A DNA stretch of 64,000 bases from Planctomycetota bacterium (GCA_023954375.1 JAMLIC010000029.1:48061-112060); one strand, 5' to 3'. Counted from the first letter of the stretch, positions 25,653 to 34,434 are shown. The notes: a model not told the origin generated them from the letters alone. Made by a program: numbers and translations.

Positions 25653-27096
25653 CCTCGAGACCTCGAGCGAGCGCGCCCGTCGGCTGACGTCGGCGATCCC
25701 GGCCAGCGCCTCGCGGTGCAGGGCGAGGTCGTGCAGGCGCCGAGCGGCCCCGCCGGAGAGGTGTCCGACCTCGGGGGCGAGGAGCGGGTCGGCGGCCTCG
25801 CGCGGCCCGCGCGTCAGCAGCAGGGCGCGCCCGAGCGCCCAGCGCGTCGCCGCGTCGGGGCGCGCCGCGTGGGCGGCGGCGGCGCGCTCGAGCGCCGACG
25901 GCGGGTCGCCGCGGGCCAGCGCGGCCTCGACGCCGAGCAGCAGCGCCGCCCGGGCGGGGCGCGGCGCGGCGAGGGCGGGCGCGAGCAGGCGCTCGGCCCT
26001 CGGCGTCGCCGGCGTCGACGAGCGCCAGGACGGCGGCCCGGGCGCCCTCCGGCGCGTCGCTCGCCAGCGCGGCGCGCACGAGGTCGGCGGCGGCCGCGTG
26101 GTCGCCCCGGGCCAGCGTGGCCTCGAGGTCCGGCGGCGCGGGCGTGACCGCCGCCGGCCCGGCCTTCCGGGGCGCGCGCGGCGCCGCGACGCCGGCCACG
26201 GCGGCGAGGGCGAGCGCGGCCAGGGCGAGCGCCGCGAGGGGCAGGCGCCGCGCCGCGCCGGCCGGCCCCGTCGCGAGCGCCGCCCCCAGCGCCTCGGCCG
26301 AGGGCCAGCGCTGGTCGGGGGCCGGCGCGAGCGCCTTCAGCACGACGGCCTCGAGCCAGGGCGGGACGTCGGGGCGCAGGGCGCGCGGCGGCGGCGGCGC
26401 GGCGGCCAGGGCCGCCAGGAGCGCCGCCATGGAGGTGGCGCCCGCGTGCGGCGGGCGGCCGGTGAGCGCGCGGTAGAGCACGGCGCCGAGGCCGTAGACG
26501 TCCGTGCGCGCGTCGAGGTCGCGCCGCCCCTCCGCCTGCTCCGGCGCCATGTAGGCGGGCGTGCCCAGCACGTCGCCGGTCGCGGTGAGCGCCTCCGCCT
26601 GCTGCAGCCGCGCCAGGCCGAAGTCGGCCAGGCGCGGCGCCCCCTGCTCGTCGTGGAGGACGTTCTCGGGCTTGAGGTCGCGGTGCAGCACCCCGCGCGC
26701 GTGCAGGTGCGCCAGGCCGCTCGCCAGCGCCCGGCCGAGCGCCACCACCTCGTCGACCGGCAGCGGCCCGGCCTGCAGGCGGTCGGCGAGCGAGCCGCCC
26801 GGCGCCCACGCCATGGCGAGGAACGGGCGCCGGCCGTCGACGCCGACGGAGTGGACGCGCAGCACGTGCGGGTGCCCCTCGACGGCCGCCATGGCCTCGG
26901 CCTCGCGCCGGAAGCGCAGGAGGTCCTCGGCGTCCGCGCCCGGGAGGAGCGCCTTGACGGCGTGGAGCGCCCCCGTCGCGTCGTGGCGCGCGCGGTAGAC
27001 GACCCCCATGCCGCCCGCTCCGGCGCGCTCGAGCAGCGTGTAGGGGCCGAGCCGCGGAGGGTCGCGGGCGGGGTCGAGCGGGGTGGGCACGCCCAC
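25645..27096 (-). CDS. Ser/Thr protein kinase, frame broken after the transmembrane region
   Basis: The kinase domain (about residues 15-275) is complete: GAGGMGVVYRAR, the Lys in VKALL, HRDLKPENVL, DFGLARL and GTPAYMAPEQ. A transmembrane helix follows (about 290-310). The frame reads sensibly to LVDAGDAEG near base 26000, then becomes Arg/Pro-rich nonsense to a stop at 25645. GTG 27096 was taken as start; GTG 27090 and TTG 27126 are alternatives. The intact gene would span 24579-27096 and encode a kinase with a long TPR-like C-terminus. It is divergent from deoB. Confidence 0.75.
   Translation of the reverse strand: MGVPTPLDPARDPPRLGPYTLLERAGAGGMGVVYRARHDATGALHAVKALLPGADAEDLLRFRREAEAMAAVEGHPHVLRVHSVGVDGRRPFLAMAWAPGGSLADRLQAGPLPVDEVVALGRALASGLAHLHARGVLHRDLKPENVLHDEQGAPRLADFGLARLQQAEALTATGDVLGTPAYMAPEQAEGRRDLDARTDVYGLGAVLYRALTGRPPHAGATSMAALLAALAAAPPPPRALRPDVPPWLEAVVLKALAPAPDQRWPSAEALGAALATGPAGAARRLPLAALALAALALAAVAGVAAPRAPRKAGPAAVTPAPPDLEATLARGDHAAAADLVRAALASDAPEGARAAVLALVDAGDAEGRAPARARPRRAAPRPGGAAARRRGRAGPRRPAVGARARRRRPRGAPRRGDALGARARPAADARAARGRRPAPRPRGRTPLRRGRSAPARPRPAPRGAGRDRRRQPTGALARGLEDA
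25995..26004 (-). other. Apparent one-base insertion breaking the kinase gene
   Basis: On the coding strand a GGG run (complement of 25997-25999) has one base too many. Removing one G joins DAGDAE to AERLLAPAL and gives a continuous frame into the downstream 357-residue reading frame. It is either a real mutation or an assembly error. Confidence 0.6.
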
Positions 27097-27164
27097 GGTG
27101 ATGCCAGCGACGCGCGCGCGCGGCAAGCCCGCCGCGGTAGAGTGCGTCCCGGAGGAGGTGCCGG

Positions 27165-28343
27165 GTGGCGAAGGGCCAGGTGTTCGACCGCGCGGTGGTG
27201 ATCGTCCTCGACTCGGTCGGCTGCGGCGCCATGCCCGACGCGGCGCGCTTCGGCGACGCCGGCGCCGACACGCTGGGGCACATCCGCGACGCGGTCGGCC
27301 TCTCGGTGCCCGTCATGGCCGACCTGGGCCTCTCGCGGCTCCTCGCCGGCGTCGGCGAGCGCGGCGAGCCGACCGGCGCGAGCGGGCGCATGGCCGAGCG
27401 GAGCAACGGCAAGGACACGACCGTCGGTCACTGGGAGATGGTCGGGATCGTCTCGGAGCAGGCCTTCCCCACCTACCCCGAGGGCTTCCCGCCCGAGGTG
27501 CTCGAGCCGATCGAGCGCGCGATCGGGCGCCGCTTCCTCGCCTTCGGCCCCTACAGCGGCACCGACGTGATCCGCGACCACGGCGCCGAGCACGTGAAGA
27601 CCGGGCGGCCGATCGTCTACACCTCGGGCGACAGCGTCTTCCAGGTGGCCGCGCACGAGGAGGTGATCCCGCCCGAGGAGCTGTGGCGGCTCTGCCAGAC
27701 GGCGCGCGCGCTGCTCGACGGGCCGCACCGCGTCGGGCGCGTGATCGCGCGGCCGTTCGTCGGCACGCCGGAGCGCGGGTTCACGCGCACGGCCAACCGG
27801 CACGACTACTCGGTCCCGCCGCCGGCGCCGACGCTCCTCGACCGGCTCCACGGGCGGGGCGACGCCGTCGTGGCCGTGGGGAAGATCGCCGACATCTACG
27901 ACGGGCGCGGGATCACGCGCGCGCTCGGGTCGAAGAGCAACGTCGACGGGATCCAGCAGACGCTCGACCTGCTCGGCGCGCGCGGCGACGAGGCGCTCGT
28001 GTTCACGAACCTCGTCGAGTTCGACTCGCTCTACGGGCACCGCCGCGACCCGGCCGGCTACCGCGACTGCCTGCAGGCGTTCGACGCCGCCCTGCCGCGC
28101 CTCGTCGAGGCGCTCGGCCCGCGCGACGCGCTGTTCATCACGGCCGACCACGGCAACGACCCGACCTACCGCGGCACCGACCACACGCGCGAGTACGTGC
28201 CGGTCCTCGCCGCCGGGCCGACGGTGCGGCCCGCCGACCTGGGGACGCTCGAGTCGTTCGCCGACCTGGGGGCGACGCTGGCCGAGAACTTCGGCGTCGA
28301 GGTCGCCGCCGGGCGCTCGTTCCTGGGGCGGATCGCCCGCTGA
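27165..28343 (+). CDS. deoB: Phosphopentomutase
   Basis: 392 residues, the normal length. It interconverts ribose/deoxyribose 1- and 5-phosphates in nucleoside salvage, in the cytoplasm. Alkaline-phosphatase-fold signatures are clear: LDSVGCGAMPDA (metal Asp), GKDTTVGHWEM (catalytic Thr), GKIADIYDGRG, and TADHGNDPTYRGTDHTRE (metal-binding Asp/His). GTG at 27165 is preceded by GGAGGAGGTGCCGG. No other nucleoside-catabolism gene is adjacent. Confidence 0.95.
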   Translation: MAKGQVFDRAVVIVLDSVGCGAMPDAARFGDAGADTLGHIRDAVGLSVPVMADLGLSRLLAGVGERGEPTGASGRMAERSNGKDTTVGHWEMVGIVSEQAFPTYPEGFPPEVLEPIERAIGRRFLAFGPYSGTDVIRDHGAEHVKTGRPIVYTSGDSVFQVAAHEEVIPPEELWRLCQTARALLDGPHRVGRVIARPFVGTPERGFTRTANRHDYSVPPPAPTLLDRLHGRGDAVVAVGKIADIYDGRGITRALGSKSNVDGIQQTLDLLGARGDEALVFTNLVEFDSLYGHRRDPAGYRDCLQAFDAALPRLVEALGPRDALFITADHGNDPTYRGTDHTREYVPVLAAGPTVRPADLGTLESFADLGATLAENFGVEVAAGRSFLGRIAR

Positions 28344-28348
28344 GGGAA

Positions 28349-28366
28349 CCCGACCGCCCCGTCGGG
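28349..28366 (+). terminator. Weak hairpin after deoB
   Basis: CCCGAC and GTCGGG form a 6-bp stem with a 6-base loop, five bases after the deoB stop. There is no T-run, so this is only a possible attenuator or terminator. Confidence 0.3.
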
Positions 28367-28378
28367 CGTGTGAGGGGC

Positions 28379-29452
28379 ATGGCCCACCCCGCCGGCCGGC
28401 CCGCCCTCCTCCTGGCCCGCGGCCTCCTGGCGCTGACGGCGACCGAGATCGCGGTCACGGCCCTGGTCGTGGGCTCGGCCGCGTGGCTGGCGGGCGCCTG
28501 GCCCGCCGTCGCGCCGCCGCTCGCCTGGGCGCTCGGCGCCGGCGCGGCCGCCGGGGTGACGTGGGCCGCGGCCGAGGGGCTCGCCCGGCGCGGGCGGGTC
28601 GGCCTGGCGCTCGGCCTCCTGACGCTCGCCCTCGCCGCGCCCGCGGTCGCGCGCGCCGGCGACTACGCGGCCCTGCGCCTCGAGAGCGCCACCAGCCTCG
28701 AGGCCCTGCGCGCCCTCCTCGCCCTCGGGGCGCCGCACCCCGTCGAGGCGCTGCTCGCGGCGTCGGCCGCCCTGTGCCTCGGCGGGCCGGCGCTGGCGCT
28801 GCGCGCGGGCGGGGCGCGGTTGGCCGCGCAGGTGGCGGCGGCGCTCGCGGGGACGGCCGCGTGGCTGGCGGGGGCCGCCCACGCCCCGGCCGTGCTCGAC
28901 GCGACGCACGTTACGCCCTACCTCCTGCTCGTCGTCCCGCGGGCGACGCTCCTGCCGCTGCTCCTCGCGCTCGCCGACCGCCTCGGCCGTGAGACGCGGC
29001 CCGTCGAGGTCCCGGCCGCCGCACCCGCGGAGGGCCCGGCGGCGGCGCACCGGGCCGCGTGGCTCGTCGGCGCCGCCGACGAAGGCGCTCGCCCGCAACG
29101 ACGCCGCGCGGGCGGCGGCGCTCGCGGCCCCGGAGGCCCACGCGCTCCGCCCCGACCGCGGGCGGGCGCTCGCGGCGGCGCGGGCGCGTCGCCGCCGGGC
29201 GGGTCATCGAGGGCGCCGCCTACCTGCGCCACGCGCGCCTCGCGCCCGACGACCCGGCGCTCGACGACCCGCGCCTCGCGGCGCTGCGGGCCGAGCCCGA
29301 CCTGTGGGCCGGGTCCGCGTCGGCCGCGCCGCTCCGACGGACGCCCGCGGCGCTCGTGGGCGCGGCGTCGCTCCTGGCCCTCGCCGGCGCCGTCGCGCCG
29401 CTCCACGTCGAGCCCGAGGCGCCGGCCGAGGTCGTCCGGCGGCGGGCCCTGA
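28379..29452 (+). CDS. Multi-pass membrane protein, reading frame apparently lost near 29081
   Basis: ATG at 28379 with GAGGGG upstream. The first 230 residues contain about five or six hydrophobic segments rich in Ala, Leu and Gly and end around HRAAWLVGAAD. After base 29081 this frame turns into Arg/Pro-rich sequence, while a sensible continuation (KALARNDAARAAAL) appears one frame over and then shifts again into the Sel1-type reading frame ending at 30375. I read 28379-30375 as one original gene: membrane domain, hydrophobic anchor and Sel1 repeats. Confidence 0.55.
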   Translation: MAHPAGRPALLLARGLLALTATEIAVTALVVGSAAWLAGAWPAVAPPLAWALGAGAAAGVTWAAAEGLARRGRVGLALGLLTLALAAPAVARAGDYAALRLESATSLEALRALLALGAPHPVEALLAASAALCLGGPALALRAGGARLAAQVAAALAGTAAWLAGAAHAPAVLDATHVTPYLLLVVPRATLLPLLLALADRLGRETRPVEVPAAAPAEGPAAAHRAAWLVGAADEGARPQRRRAGGGARGPGGPRAPPRPRAGARGGAGASPPGGSSRAPPTCATRASRPTTRRSTTRASRRCGPSPTCGPGPRRPRRSDGRPRRSWARRRSWPSPAPSRRSTSSPRRRPRSSGGGP

Positions 29453-30375
29453 CCGGCCGCGACCCCGAGGCCTGGCGGGCGCTCGCCAGGACCCTCCGCG
29501 ACGGCTACCAGGGCGACGGCTGGCGCGGGTGGTCCATGCGGCAGGTCGCCCCCGCGCGCGCCGGGTCGATCGGCTGCCGGCCGGGCTGGCGGCCGGGGCG
29601 GGACGCGTCTCGCTGGCTCGAGCGTGAGCAGGCCTGGGCCCTTCACCAGGCCGCGGCGCTGGGCTGCGAGGCCTCGCGCGCCGCGTTCTGGCGCCTCGCG
29701 GAGCGCTCCCACCAGGTGGCCTTCGAGTGGCCCGCCCGCGCCGGCGACCCCGAGGCCGGGCTGCGCTGGGCGAGGCTCCTGCGCCAGGGCACGACCCACG
29801 TCTACGAGCACCCCCCGCGGCGCGAGCCGGACGTCGCCGAGGCGCGCCGCTGGTACCGGCGGCTCGCTGCGGCGGGCCACGCAGAGGCCGCGCGCGAGCT
29901 GGGCGACTGGCTCCTCAGGCTGCCGCCGGAGCAGCGCGCGGCGACGGACCTCCTGGAGGGGGTCGCCTGGCTGCGCGAGGCCGCGCGCGTCGGCGACGCC
30001 GTTGCCGCCCGTCGGCTCGCCGACCTCGAGGCGGACGGGGCGCGCCTGCTCCGCCTCGCCGCCCGCTGGGCCGCGGCGCCGCCCGACGACTTCGAGCCGG
30101 CCTGGCTGGAGACGGGCGAGCTGCTCCTGGCCCTCGGCGAGCCCCTGGCCGCCGAGGCGTGCCTCGGGCTCGAGCGCGACCCGGCCGTCGCGCGCCGCGT
30201 CCGGGTCGGGCTCGTGCTCACGGCGATCGCGCGCGGGGCGACCGTCGAGGCGTCGACGCGCCTCGACGGCCTCGCGCCCGGCGACCTCCCGCCGGACGAC
30301 GCCGCGCGCCTGCGCGCGCGCCTGCGCGGGCAGGGCGACGTCCTCCTCCTCCTGGCGCGCGGGGGCGGGCCGTGA
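29059..30375 (+). CDS. Sel1-repeat protein, probable 3' part of the preceding membrane gene
   Basis: Good coding begins around base 29188 (VAAGRVIEGAAYLRHARL); the first 40 residues from the nominal GTG at 29059 are Arg-rich and look out of frame. It has one hydrophobic segment (about 96-116 of this frame) and then Sel1-like repeats (GDPEAGLRWARLLRQG, AGHAEAARELGDWLL, GDAVAARRLADLEADG). A protein-interaction role is inferred. The stop lies 90 bases before pilT. Confidence 0.6.
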   Translation: MARRRRRRRRSPATTPRGRRRSRPRRPTRSAPTAGGRSRRRGRVAAGRVIEGAAYLRHARLAPDDPALDDPRLAALRAEPDLWAGSASAAPLRRTPAALVGAASLLALAGAVAPLHVEPEAPAEVVRRRALTGRDPEAWRALARTLRDGYQGDGWRGWSMRQVAPARAGSIGCRPGWRPGRDASRWLEREQAWALHQAAALGCEASRAAFWRLAERSHQVAFEWPARAGDPEAGLRWARLLRQGTTHVYEHPPRREPDVAEARRWYRRLAAAGHAEAARELGDWLLRLPPEQRAATDLLEGVAWLREAARVGDAVAARRLADLEADGARLLRLAARWAAAPPDDFEPAWLETGELLLALGEPLAAEACLGLERDPAVARRVRVGLVLTAIARGATVEASTRLDGLAPGDLPPDDAARLRARLRGQGDVLLLLARGGGP

Positions 30376-30464
30376 TCGCCCGGGCGGAAACCGGGGCCGG
30401 GAAGTGCAACCCCCGGGGCCATCAGGGTATGCTGTGCGTCCCCCAGAGCCCGCCGGGAGGTCCC

Positions 30465-31544
30465 GTGGCCTTCATCGACAAGTTCTTCAAGGCGCTCAAG
30501 GAGCAGGGCGGGTCCGACCTGCACCTCCAGGCGGGTCAGCCGCCCAAGTTCCGCATCCACGGCCGCCTCGAGCCGCTGAACATGCCGGCGCTGAGCAACA
30601 AGGAGGCCGAGAAGATCCTGTACGAGATCCTCGACGCCCGGAAGAAGGCCCGGTTCCTCGACAACATGGACCTCGACTTCGCCTACGAGGTCCCCGGCGT
30701 GGCCCGCTTCCGCTGCAACTACTTCCGCCAGCAGAACGGCGTCGCGGCGGTGTTCCGCATCATCCCGACGAAGATCAAGACCCTCGAGGACCTGGGGGTG
30801 CCCACGGTCCTGACGAAGTTCTGCGAGCTGCGCTCGGGGCTGGTGCTGGTCACGGGGCCGACAGGCTCCGGTAAGTCGACCACGCTCGCGGCCATGATCG
30901 ACTACATCAACGACCGCAAGTCGCTGCACATCATCACGATCGAGGACCCGATCGAGTTCGTGCACGAGAACAAGAAGTCGGTCCTCACCCAGCGCGAGAT
31001 CGGCAACGACACCGAGTCGTTCTCGGCCGCCCTGCGCGCCGCGGCGCGCGAGGACCCCGACGTCATCCTCGTCGGCGAGATGCGCGACCTCGAGACGATC
31101 AGCCTGGCGATCACGTGCGCCGAGATGGGCAACCTCGTGTTCGGCACGCTGCACACGAACAGCGCCGGCAAGACGATCGACCGCGTGATCGACGTGTTCC
31201 CGGAGGACCAGAAGGCGCAGATCCGCACCATGCTCTCGGTGTCGCTCCAGGGCGTGTGCGCGCAGCTCCTCATGCGCAAGACCGACGGCAACGGGCGCGT
31301 GCCGGTCAACGAGATCCTCATCGGCTCGCCGGCCATGGCCGCGATCATCCGCGAGGGCGCGATCCACAAGATCCACAGCTACCTCGAGTCGGGCCGCGGC
31401 GAGGGCATGATGCTCATGGACGACTCGATCCTGCGCGTCCTCAAGGCCGGGCTCGTGTCGCCCAACGAGGCCTACATGAAGGCCACCGACAAGTCGCGCT
31501 TCGAGAGCCTCCTCGCGGGCTCGGGCAAGCGGGGCGACCACTAG
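30465..31544 (+). CDS. pilT: Type IV pilus retraction ATPase PilT
   Basis: 359 residues. This hexameric cytoplasmic ATPase powers pilus retraction (twitching, DNA uptake). GTG at 30465 follows GGGAGGTCCC. An N-terminal PAS-like domain (GGSDLHLQAGQPP) precedes the ATPase core: Walker A GPTGSGKST, the Asp box (HIITIEDPIEFVH), Walker B DPDVILVGEMRD and the His box GTLHTNSA. The C-terminal AIRE-type element is AIIREGAIHK. PilB and the other pilus genes are not in this window. It is four bases ahead of the radical-SAM gene. Confidence 0.95.
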   Translation: MAFIDKFFKALKEQGGSDLHLQAGQPPKFRIHGRLEPLNMPALSNKEAEKILYEILDARKKARFLDNMDLDFAYEVPGVARFRCNYFRQQNGVAAVFRIIPTKIKTLEDLGVPTVLTKFCELRSGLVLVTGPTGSGKSTTLAAMIDYINDRKSLHIITIEDPIEFVHENKKSVLTQREIGNDTESFSAALRAAAREDPDVILVGEMRDLETISLAITCAEMGNLVFGTLHTNSAGKTIDRVIDVFPEDQKAQIRTMLSVSLQGVCAQLLMRKTDGNGRVPVNEILIGSPAMAAIIREGAIHKIHSYLESGRGEGMMLMDDSILRVLKAGLVSPNEAYMKATDKSRFESLLAGSGKRGDH

Positions 31545-31548
31545 ACGC

Positions 31549-33141
31549 ATGCGGGTGCTGCTCGTCTACCCGAACATCGACAGCCCCGTGGGGGTGAACC
31601 ACGGCCTGTCGATCATCTCGGGCGTGCTCAAGGCGGCGGGCCACGAGACGCGCCTGGTGCACGTCAACGAGAAGCTGTTCGACGTGCCGACGGGGGACGA
31701 GCTGGTCGCGCGCGTCCGCGAGTGGGGCGCCGGCCTGGTCGGCTTCTCGCTCATGACGCAGCAGGTCCCCTGGGCGGTCGAGGCGGCGCGGGCCCTGCGG
31801 GCGGCGCTGCCCGACGTGCCGCTCGTGGCCGGCGGCGTCCACTGCACCATGGTCCCCGACGAGGTCGTGGCGGCGGGCGACTTCGACGTCGTGGCCGTCG
31901 GCGAGGCGGAGCTGGCCTTCCGCGAGCTCGTCGACCGGCTCGAGCGCGGCGAGGACCCGACCACGGTGCCGAACCTGCGCTTCCCGGCGCGGTCGCGCTA
32001 CAACCCGGGGCCGACGCCGATCGCCAACCCGGTCGGCCGCTTCCCGGACCTGGCGACCCTGCCGGAGAACGACTACGAGCTGTTCGACATGCGCCGCATC
32101 ACGCGCGCCAAGAACGGCTGGATCGGGGTGCTCACGTCGCGGGGGTGCCCGTACAAGTGCACCTACTGCTTCAACAAGGAGATCGTCGACCGCTACAAGG
32201 CGGACGGCGCGGCGACGACCGGCAAGGAGTACCTGCGCCACTACCCCGTCGAGCGGATCGTGGGCGAGCTCAAGGGGCTCAAGGCGCGGCACCCCGGGAT
32301 CGACACGCTGCTGTTCGACGACGACCTGTTCACGCTCGACCGCGCCTACGTGCGCGACTTCTGCCGCGCCTACAAGGCGTCGGGGCTGGGGCTGCCGTTC
32401 GTCGTCAACGCGCACGTGCAGGTGTTCGACGAGGACATGGCCTTCACGCTGGCCGACGCCGGCTGCCGGATCGTCAAGTTCGGCCTGGAGAGCGGCAGCA
32501 AGCGCCTGCGCACGCAGGTGCTCTGGCGCTACATGTCGAACGAGCGGATCAAGGCGGCGTTCGCCGCGGCGCACCAGTACGACCTGCACACCTCGGCCTT
32601 CGTCATGTTCGGCCTGCCCACGGAGACGCGCGACGAGCTCCTCGAGACGCTCCAGCTCATCGCCGACACCGAGATGGGCCGCTTCCGCTGGGCCATGTTC
32701 TTCCCCTTCCCGGGGACGGCCGGCCACCGGCTCGCGAGCGAGCGCGGGCTGATCGACCCCGAGGCCATGAAGGGCGCCGGCAACTACTTCGAGGGGACGT
32801 GCCTGCGCTGGGACGCGGACACGGGCCTCCTCCTGCAGAAGCTCGGGCGTGTGGCCCACTGGTGGGTGAACGCGCTGTCGGCGTGGCCGTGCGCGCCGCT
32901 CTACCGCGAGCTGGTGGCCGAGGTCGACGCGTGGGGCGCCGAGGAGTGGGCGGCGAAGCGCGCCGACCTGCGGCGGCGCGACCGCGAGCTGTCGGAGCGG
33001 CTGATCGCCGAGGGCGTGCGGCATTACTCGTTGCGCTACACGCACGTCATGGGCGTCGACTCCGAGTTCGTCGTCCGCGAGCGGGCACGCTTGCGCGACG
33101 CCCCGCAGTACGTTCCGGTGGGGTACACCCTGGACGACTAG
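31549..33141 (+). CDS. Cobalamin-binding-type radical SAM protein
   Basis: 530 residues. An N-terminal Rossmann-like B12-binding region (VLLVYPNIDSPVGVNHGL, VAGGVHCT, VAVGEAE; about 1-130) is followed by the radical-SAM core, whose cluster motif is CPYKCTYC (about residue 203). Then come the LLFDDDLFTLD and KFGLESGSKRLR strands typical of the Elp3-like subgroup. Such proteins methylate or rearrange unactivated carbons, for example in hopanoid, lipid or peptide pathways; the substrate cannot be told. It probably forms an operon with pilT and the response regulator. Confidence 0.9.
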   Translation: MRVLLVYPNIDSPVGVNHGLSIISGVLKAAGHETRLVHVNEKLFDVPTGDELVARVREWGAGLVGFSLMTQQVPWAVEAARALRAALPDVPLVAGGVHCTMVPDEVVAAGDFDVVAVGEAELAFRELVDRLERGEDPTTVPNLRFPARSRYNPGPTPIANPVGRFPDLATLPENDYELFDMRRITRAKNGWIGVLTSRGCPYKCTYCFNKEIVDRYKADGAATTGKEYLRHYPVERIVGELKGLKARHPGIDTLLFDDDLFTLDRAYVRDFCRAYKASGLGLPFVVNAHVQVFDEDMAFTLADAGCRIVKFGLESGSKRLRTQVLWRYMSNERIKAAFAAAHQYDLHTSAFVMFGLPTETRDELLETLQLIADTEMGRFRWAMFFPFPGTAGHRLASERGLIDPEAMKGAGNYFEGTCLRWDADTGLLLQKLGRVAHWWVNALSAWPCAPLYRELVAEVDAWGAEEWAAKRADLRRRDRELSERLIAEGVRHYSLRYTHVMGVDSEFVVRERARLRDAPQYVPVGYTLDD

Positions 33142-33142
33142 C

Positions 33143-33823
33143 GTGCCTCCCGAGCCTGGGTCCCCGGACGCCTCGATCCCCGCCGCGTTGAAGATCCTCG
33201 TGGCCGAGGACGAGCCCGTCTCCGGCAAGCGCCTCGAGCTGACGCTGCGCGCGCTCGGGCACGAGGTGACGGTCACGCGCGACGGCGAGGCCGCCTGGCA
33301 GACGTTCCAGGCCGGGCGCTTCCCCATGGTGATCACCGACTGGGTGATGCCGGGCGTGGACGGGCTCGAGCTCGTGCGCCGGGTCCGCGCCGGGCAGGAG
33401 GGCCCGGGCGACTACACGTGGATGATCCTCCTCACGGGCCGCGAGGACGGCATGGTCGAGGGGCTCGAGGCGGGCGCCGACGACTTCATCCCCAAGCCCT
33501 GCGCCCCGGCGGAGCTGCGCGCCAGGATCGAGGTCGGGCGGCGCGTGCTCGGGATCAAGGCCGAGCTGGCCGCGCGCGTGCGGGCGCTCGAGGCCACGCT
33601 CGAGCACGTGCGGCGCCTCGAGGGGCTCCTGCCGATCTGCTCCTACTGCAAGAACATCCGCGACAAGCAGGACGCCTGGCACTCGGTCGAGGAGTACGTG
33701 GCGCAGCGCAGCCAGGCCAGCTTCTCGCACTCGATCTGCCCGACGTGCTACCGGCAGCACGTGGCGCCGCTCATGGCGGAGCACAGGAAGAAGAACCCGC
33801 CGCCGGCGCCGCCCGGCGGCTGA
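33143..33823 (+). CDS. Response regulator with C-terminal four-cysteine module
   Basis: 226 residues from a GTG one base after the radical-SAM stop. The receiver domain is complete (VAEDEP, phospho-Asp in ITDWVMPG, LLTGRED, PKPC). A short coiled coil leads into a C-terminal module LPICSYCKNIRDK ... SICPTCY, with four cysteines spaced as a zinc-binding site and a conserved W/E/H between them. This tail is known from many stand-alone regulators but lacks a described output function. No DNA-binding domain is present. Confidence 0.9.
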   Translation: MPPEPGSPDASIPAALKILVAEDEPVSGKRLELTLRALGHEVTVTRDGEAAWQTFQAGRFPMVITDWVMPGVDGLELVRRVRAGQEGPGDYTWMILLTGREDGMVEGLEAGADDFIPKPCAPAELRARIEVGRRVLGIKAELAARVRALEATLEHVRRLEGLLPICSYCKNIRDKQDAWHSVEEYVAQRSQASFSHSICPTCYRQHVAPLMAEHRKKNPPPAPPGG

Positions 33824-33824
33824 G

Positions 33825-34253
33825 CTACTCGTCGGGCCAGTGCGCCTCGACGACCGTCACGATCCCGCCGCGCGCGTTGTAGGTGGCGACGACGGAGAGC
33901 CGCCGCGGCTGGAGGGCGGCGCGCAGGTCGTCCATGACCTTGTTCGTGACCGTCTCGTGGAAGATCCCCACGTCGCGGTAGGCCTGCAGGTAGAGCTTCA
34001 GCGACTTGAGCTCGAGCAGCCGCTGGTCGGGCACGTACTCGATCACGAACCGCCCGAAGTCCGGCTGGTCCGTCATGGGGCAGACGGCCGTGAACTCGGG
34101 GCAGTCGATCTTCACCACGTAGTCGCGGTCGGGGTAGGCGTTGGGGAAGGTGACGAGCGCCTGCGCGGCCGCGACCACGCGCGGGTGATCGATCCCGGCG
34201 TCGCCGCGCGCCTGCGCCGCCTCGGCGCGCTCGGCGTCGGTGAGCTTGCCCAC
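33825..34253 (-). CDS. queF: NADPH-dependent preQ0 reductase QueF
   Basis: 142 residues, the short (YkvM-type) subfamily. It reduces 7-cyano-7-deazaguanine to preQ1 for queuosine tRNA modification. The signature CPEFTAVCPMTDQPDFG contains the catalytic Cys and Asp; ELKSLKLYL and FHE complete the substrate and NADPH sites. It is convergent with the response regulator, with one base between stops. Other queuosine genes are outside the window. Confidence 0.94.
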   Translation of the reverse strand: MGKLTDAERAEAAQARGDAGIDHPRVVAAAQALVTFPNAYPDRDYVVKIDCPEFTAVCPMTDQPDFGRFVIEYVPDQRLLELKSLKLYLQAYRDVGIFHETVTNKVMDDLRAALQPRRLSVVATYNARGGIVTVVEAHWPDE

Positions 34254-34311
34254 GGGGGCCTCCTGGGTGGAGGGACCAGGGTAACCGGGGGCGGCGAGGG
34301 AGGGCGGAGGC

Positions 34312-34380
34312 GGGGGGCGGGAGCGGGAGCGGGAGCGGGGACGGCCTCGGTCTCGGCTTCGGCCTCGGCTTCGGTCCCGG
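34312..34380. repeat. Hexanucleotide tract A (left flank of S23 module 1)
   Basis: On the plus strand about four GGGAGC-type units are followed by about seven CTCGGT/CTCGGC/TTCGGC units. The order GGGAGC then CTCGGT is the same as in the right-hand flank of the module (35343-35745), so the two flanks are direct repeats. Confidence 0.8.
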
Positions 34381-34387
34381 CCGCGGA

Positions 34388-34422
34388 CTGCGCGCCCGAC
34401 GCGCTCGGCGCCGGGCGCGCAG
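34388..34422 (-). terminator. Conserved hairpin 3' of type I S23 gene (copy 1)
   Basis: An 11-bp perfect stem (CTGCGCGCCCG and its complement) with a 13-base loop, just after the stop of the type I gene. The same stem occurs after the other two type I genes (46258-46292, 63576-63610). Confidence 0.6.
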
Positions 34423-34434
34423 CGCCGGGGCGCG

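Noticed and set aside
30410..30440. A promoter with TATGCT ahead of pilT
   Set aside because: TATGCT resembles a -10 box, but no acceptable -35 box lies 16-18 bases upstream.
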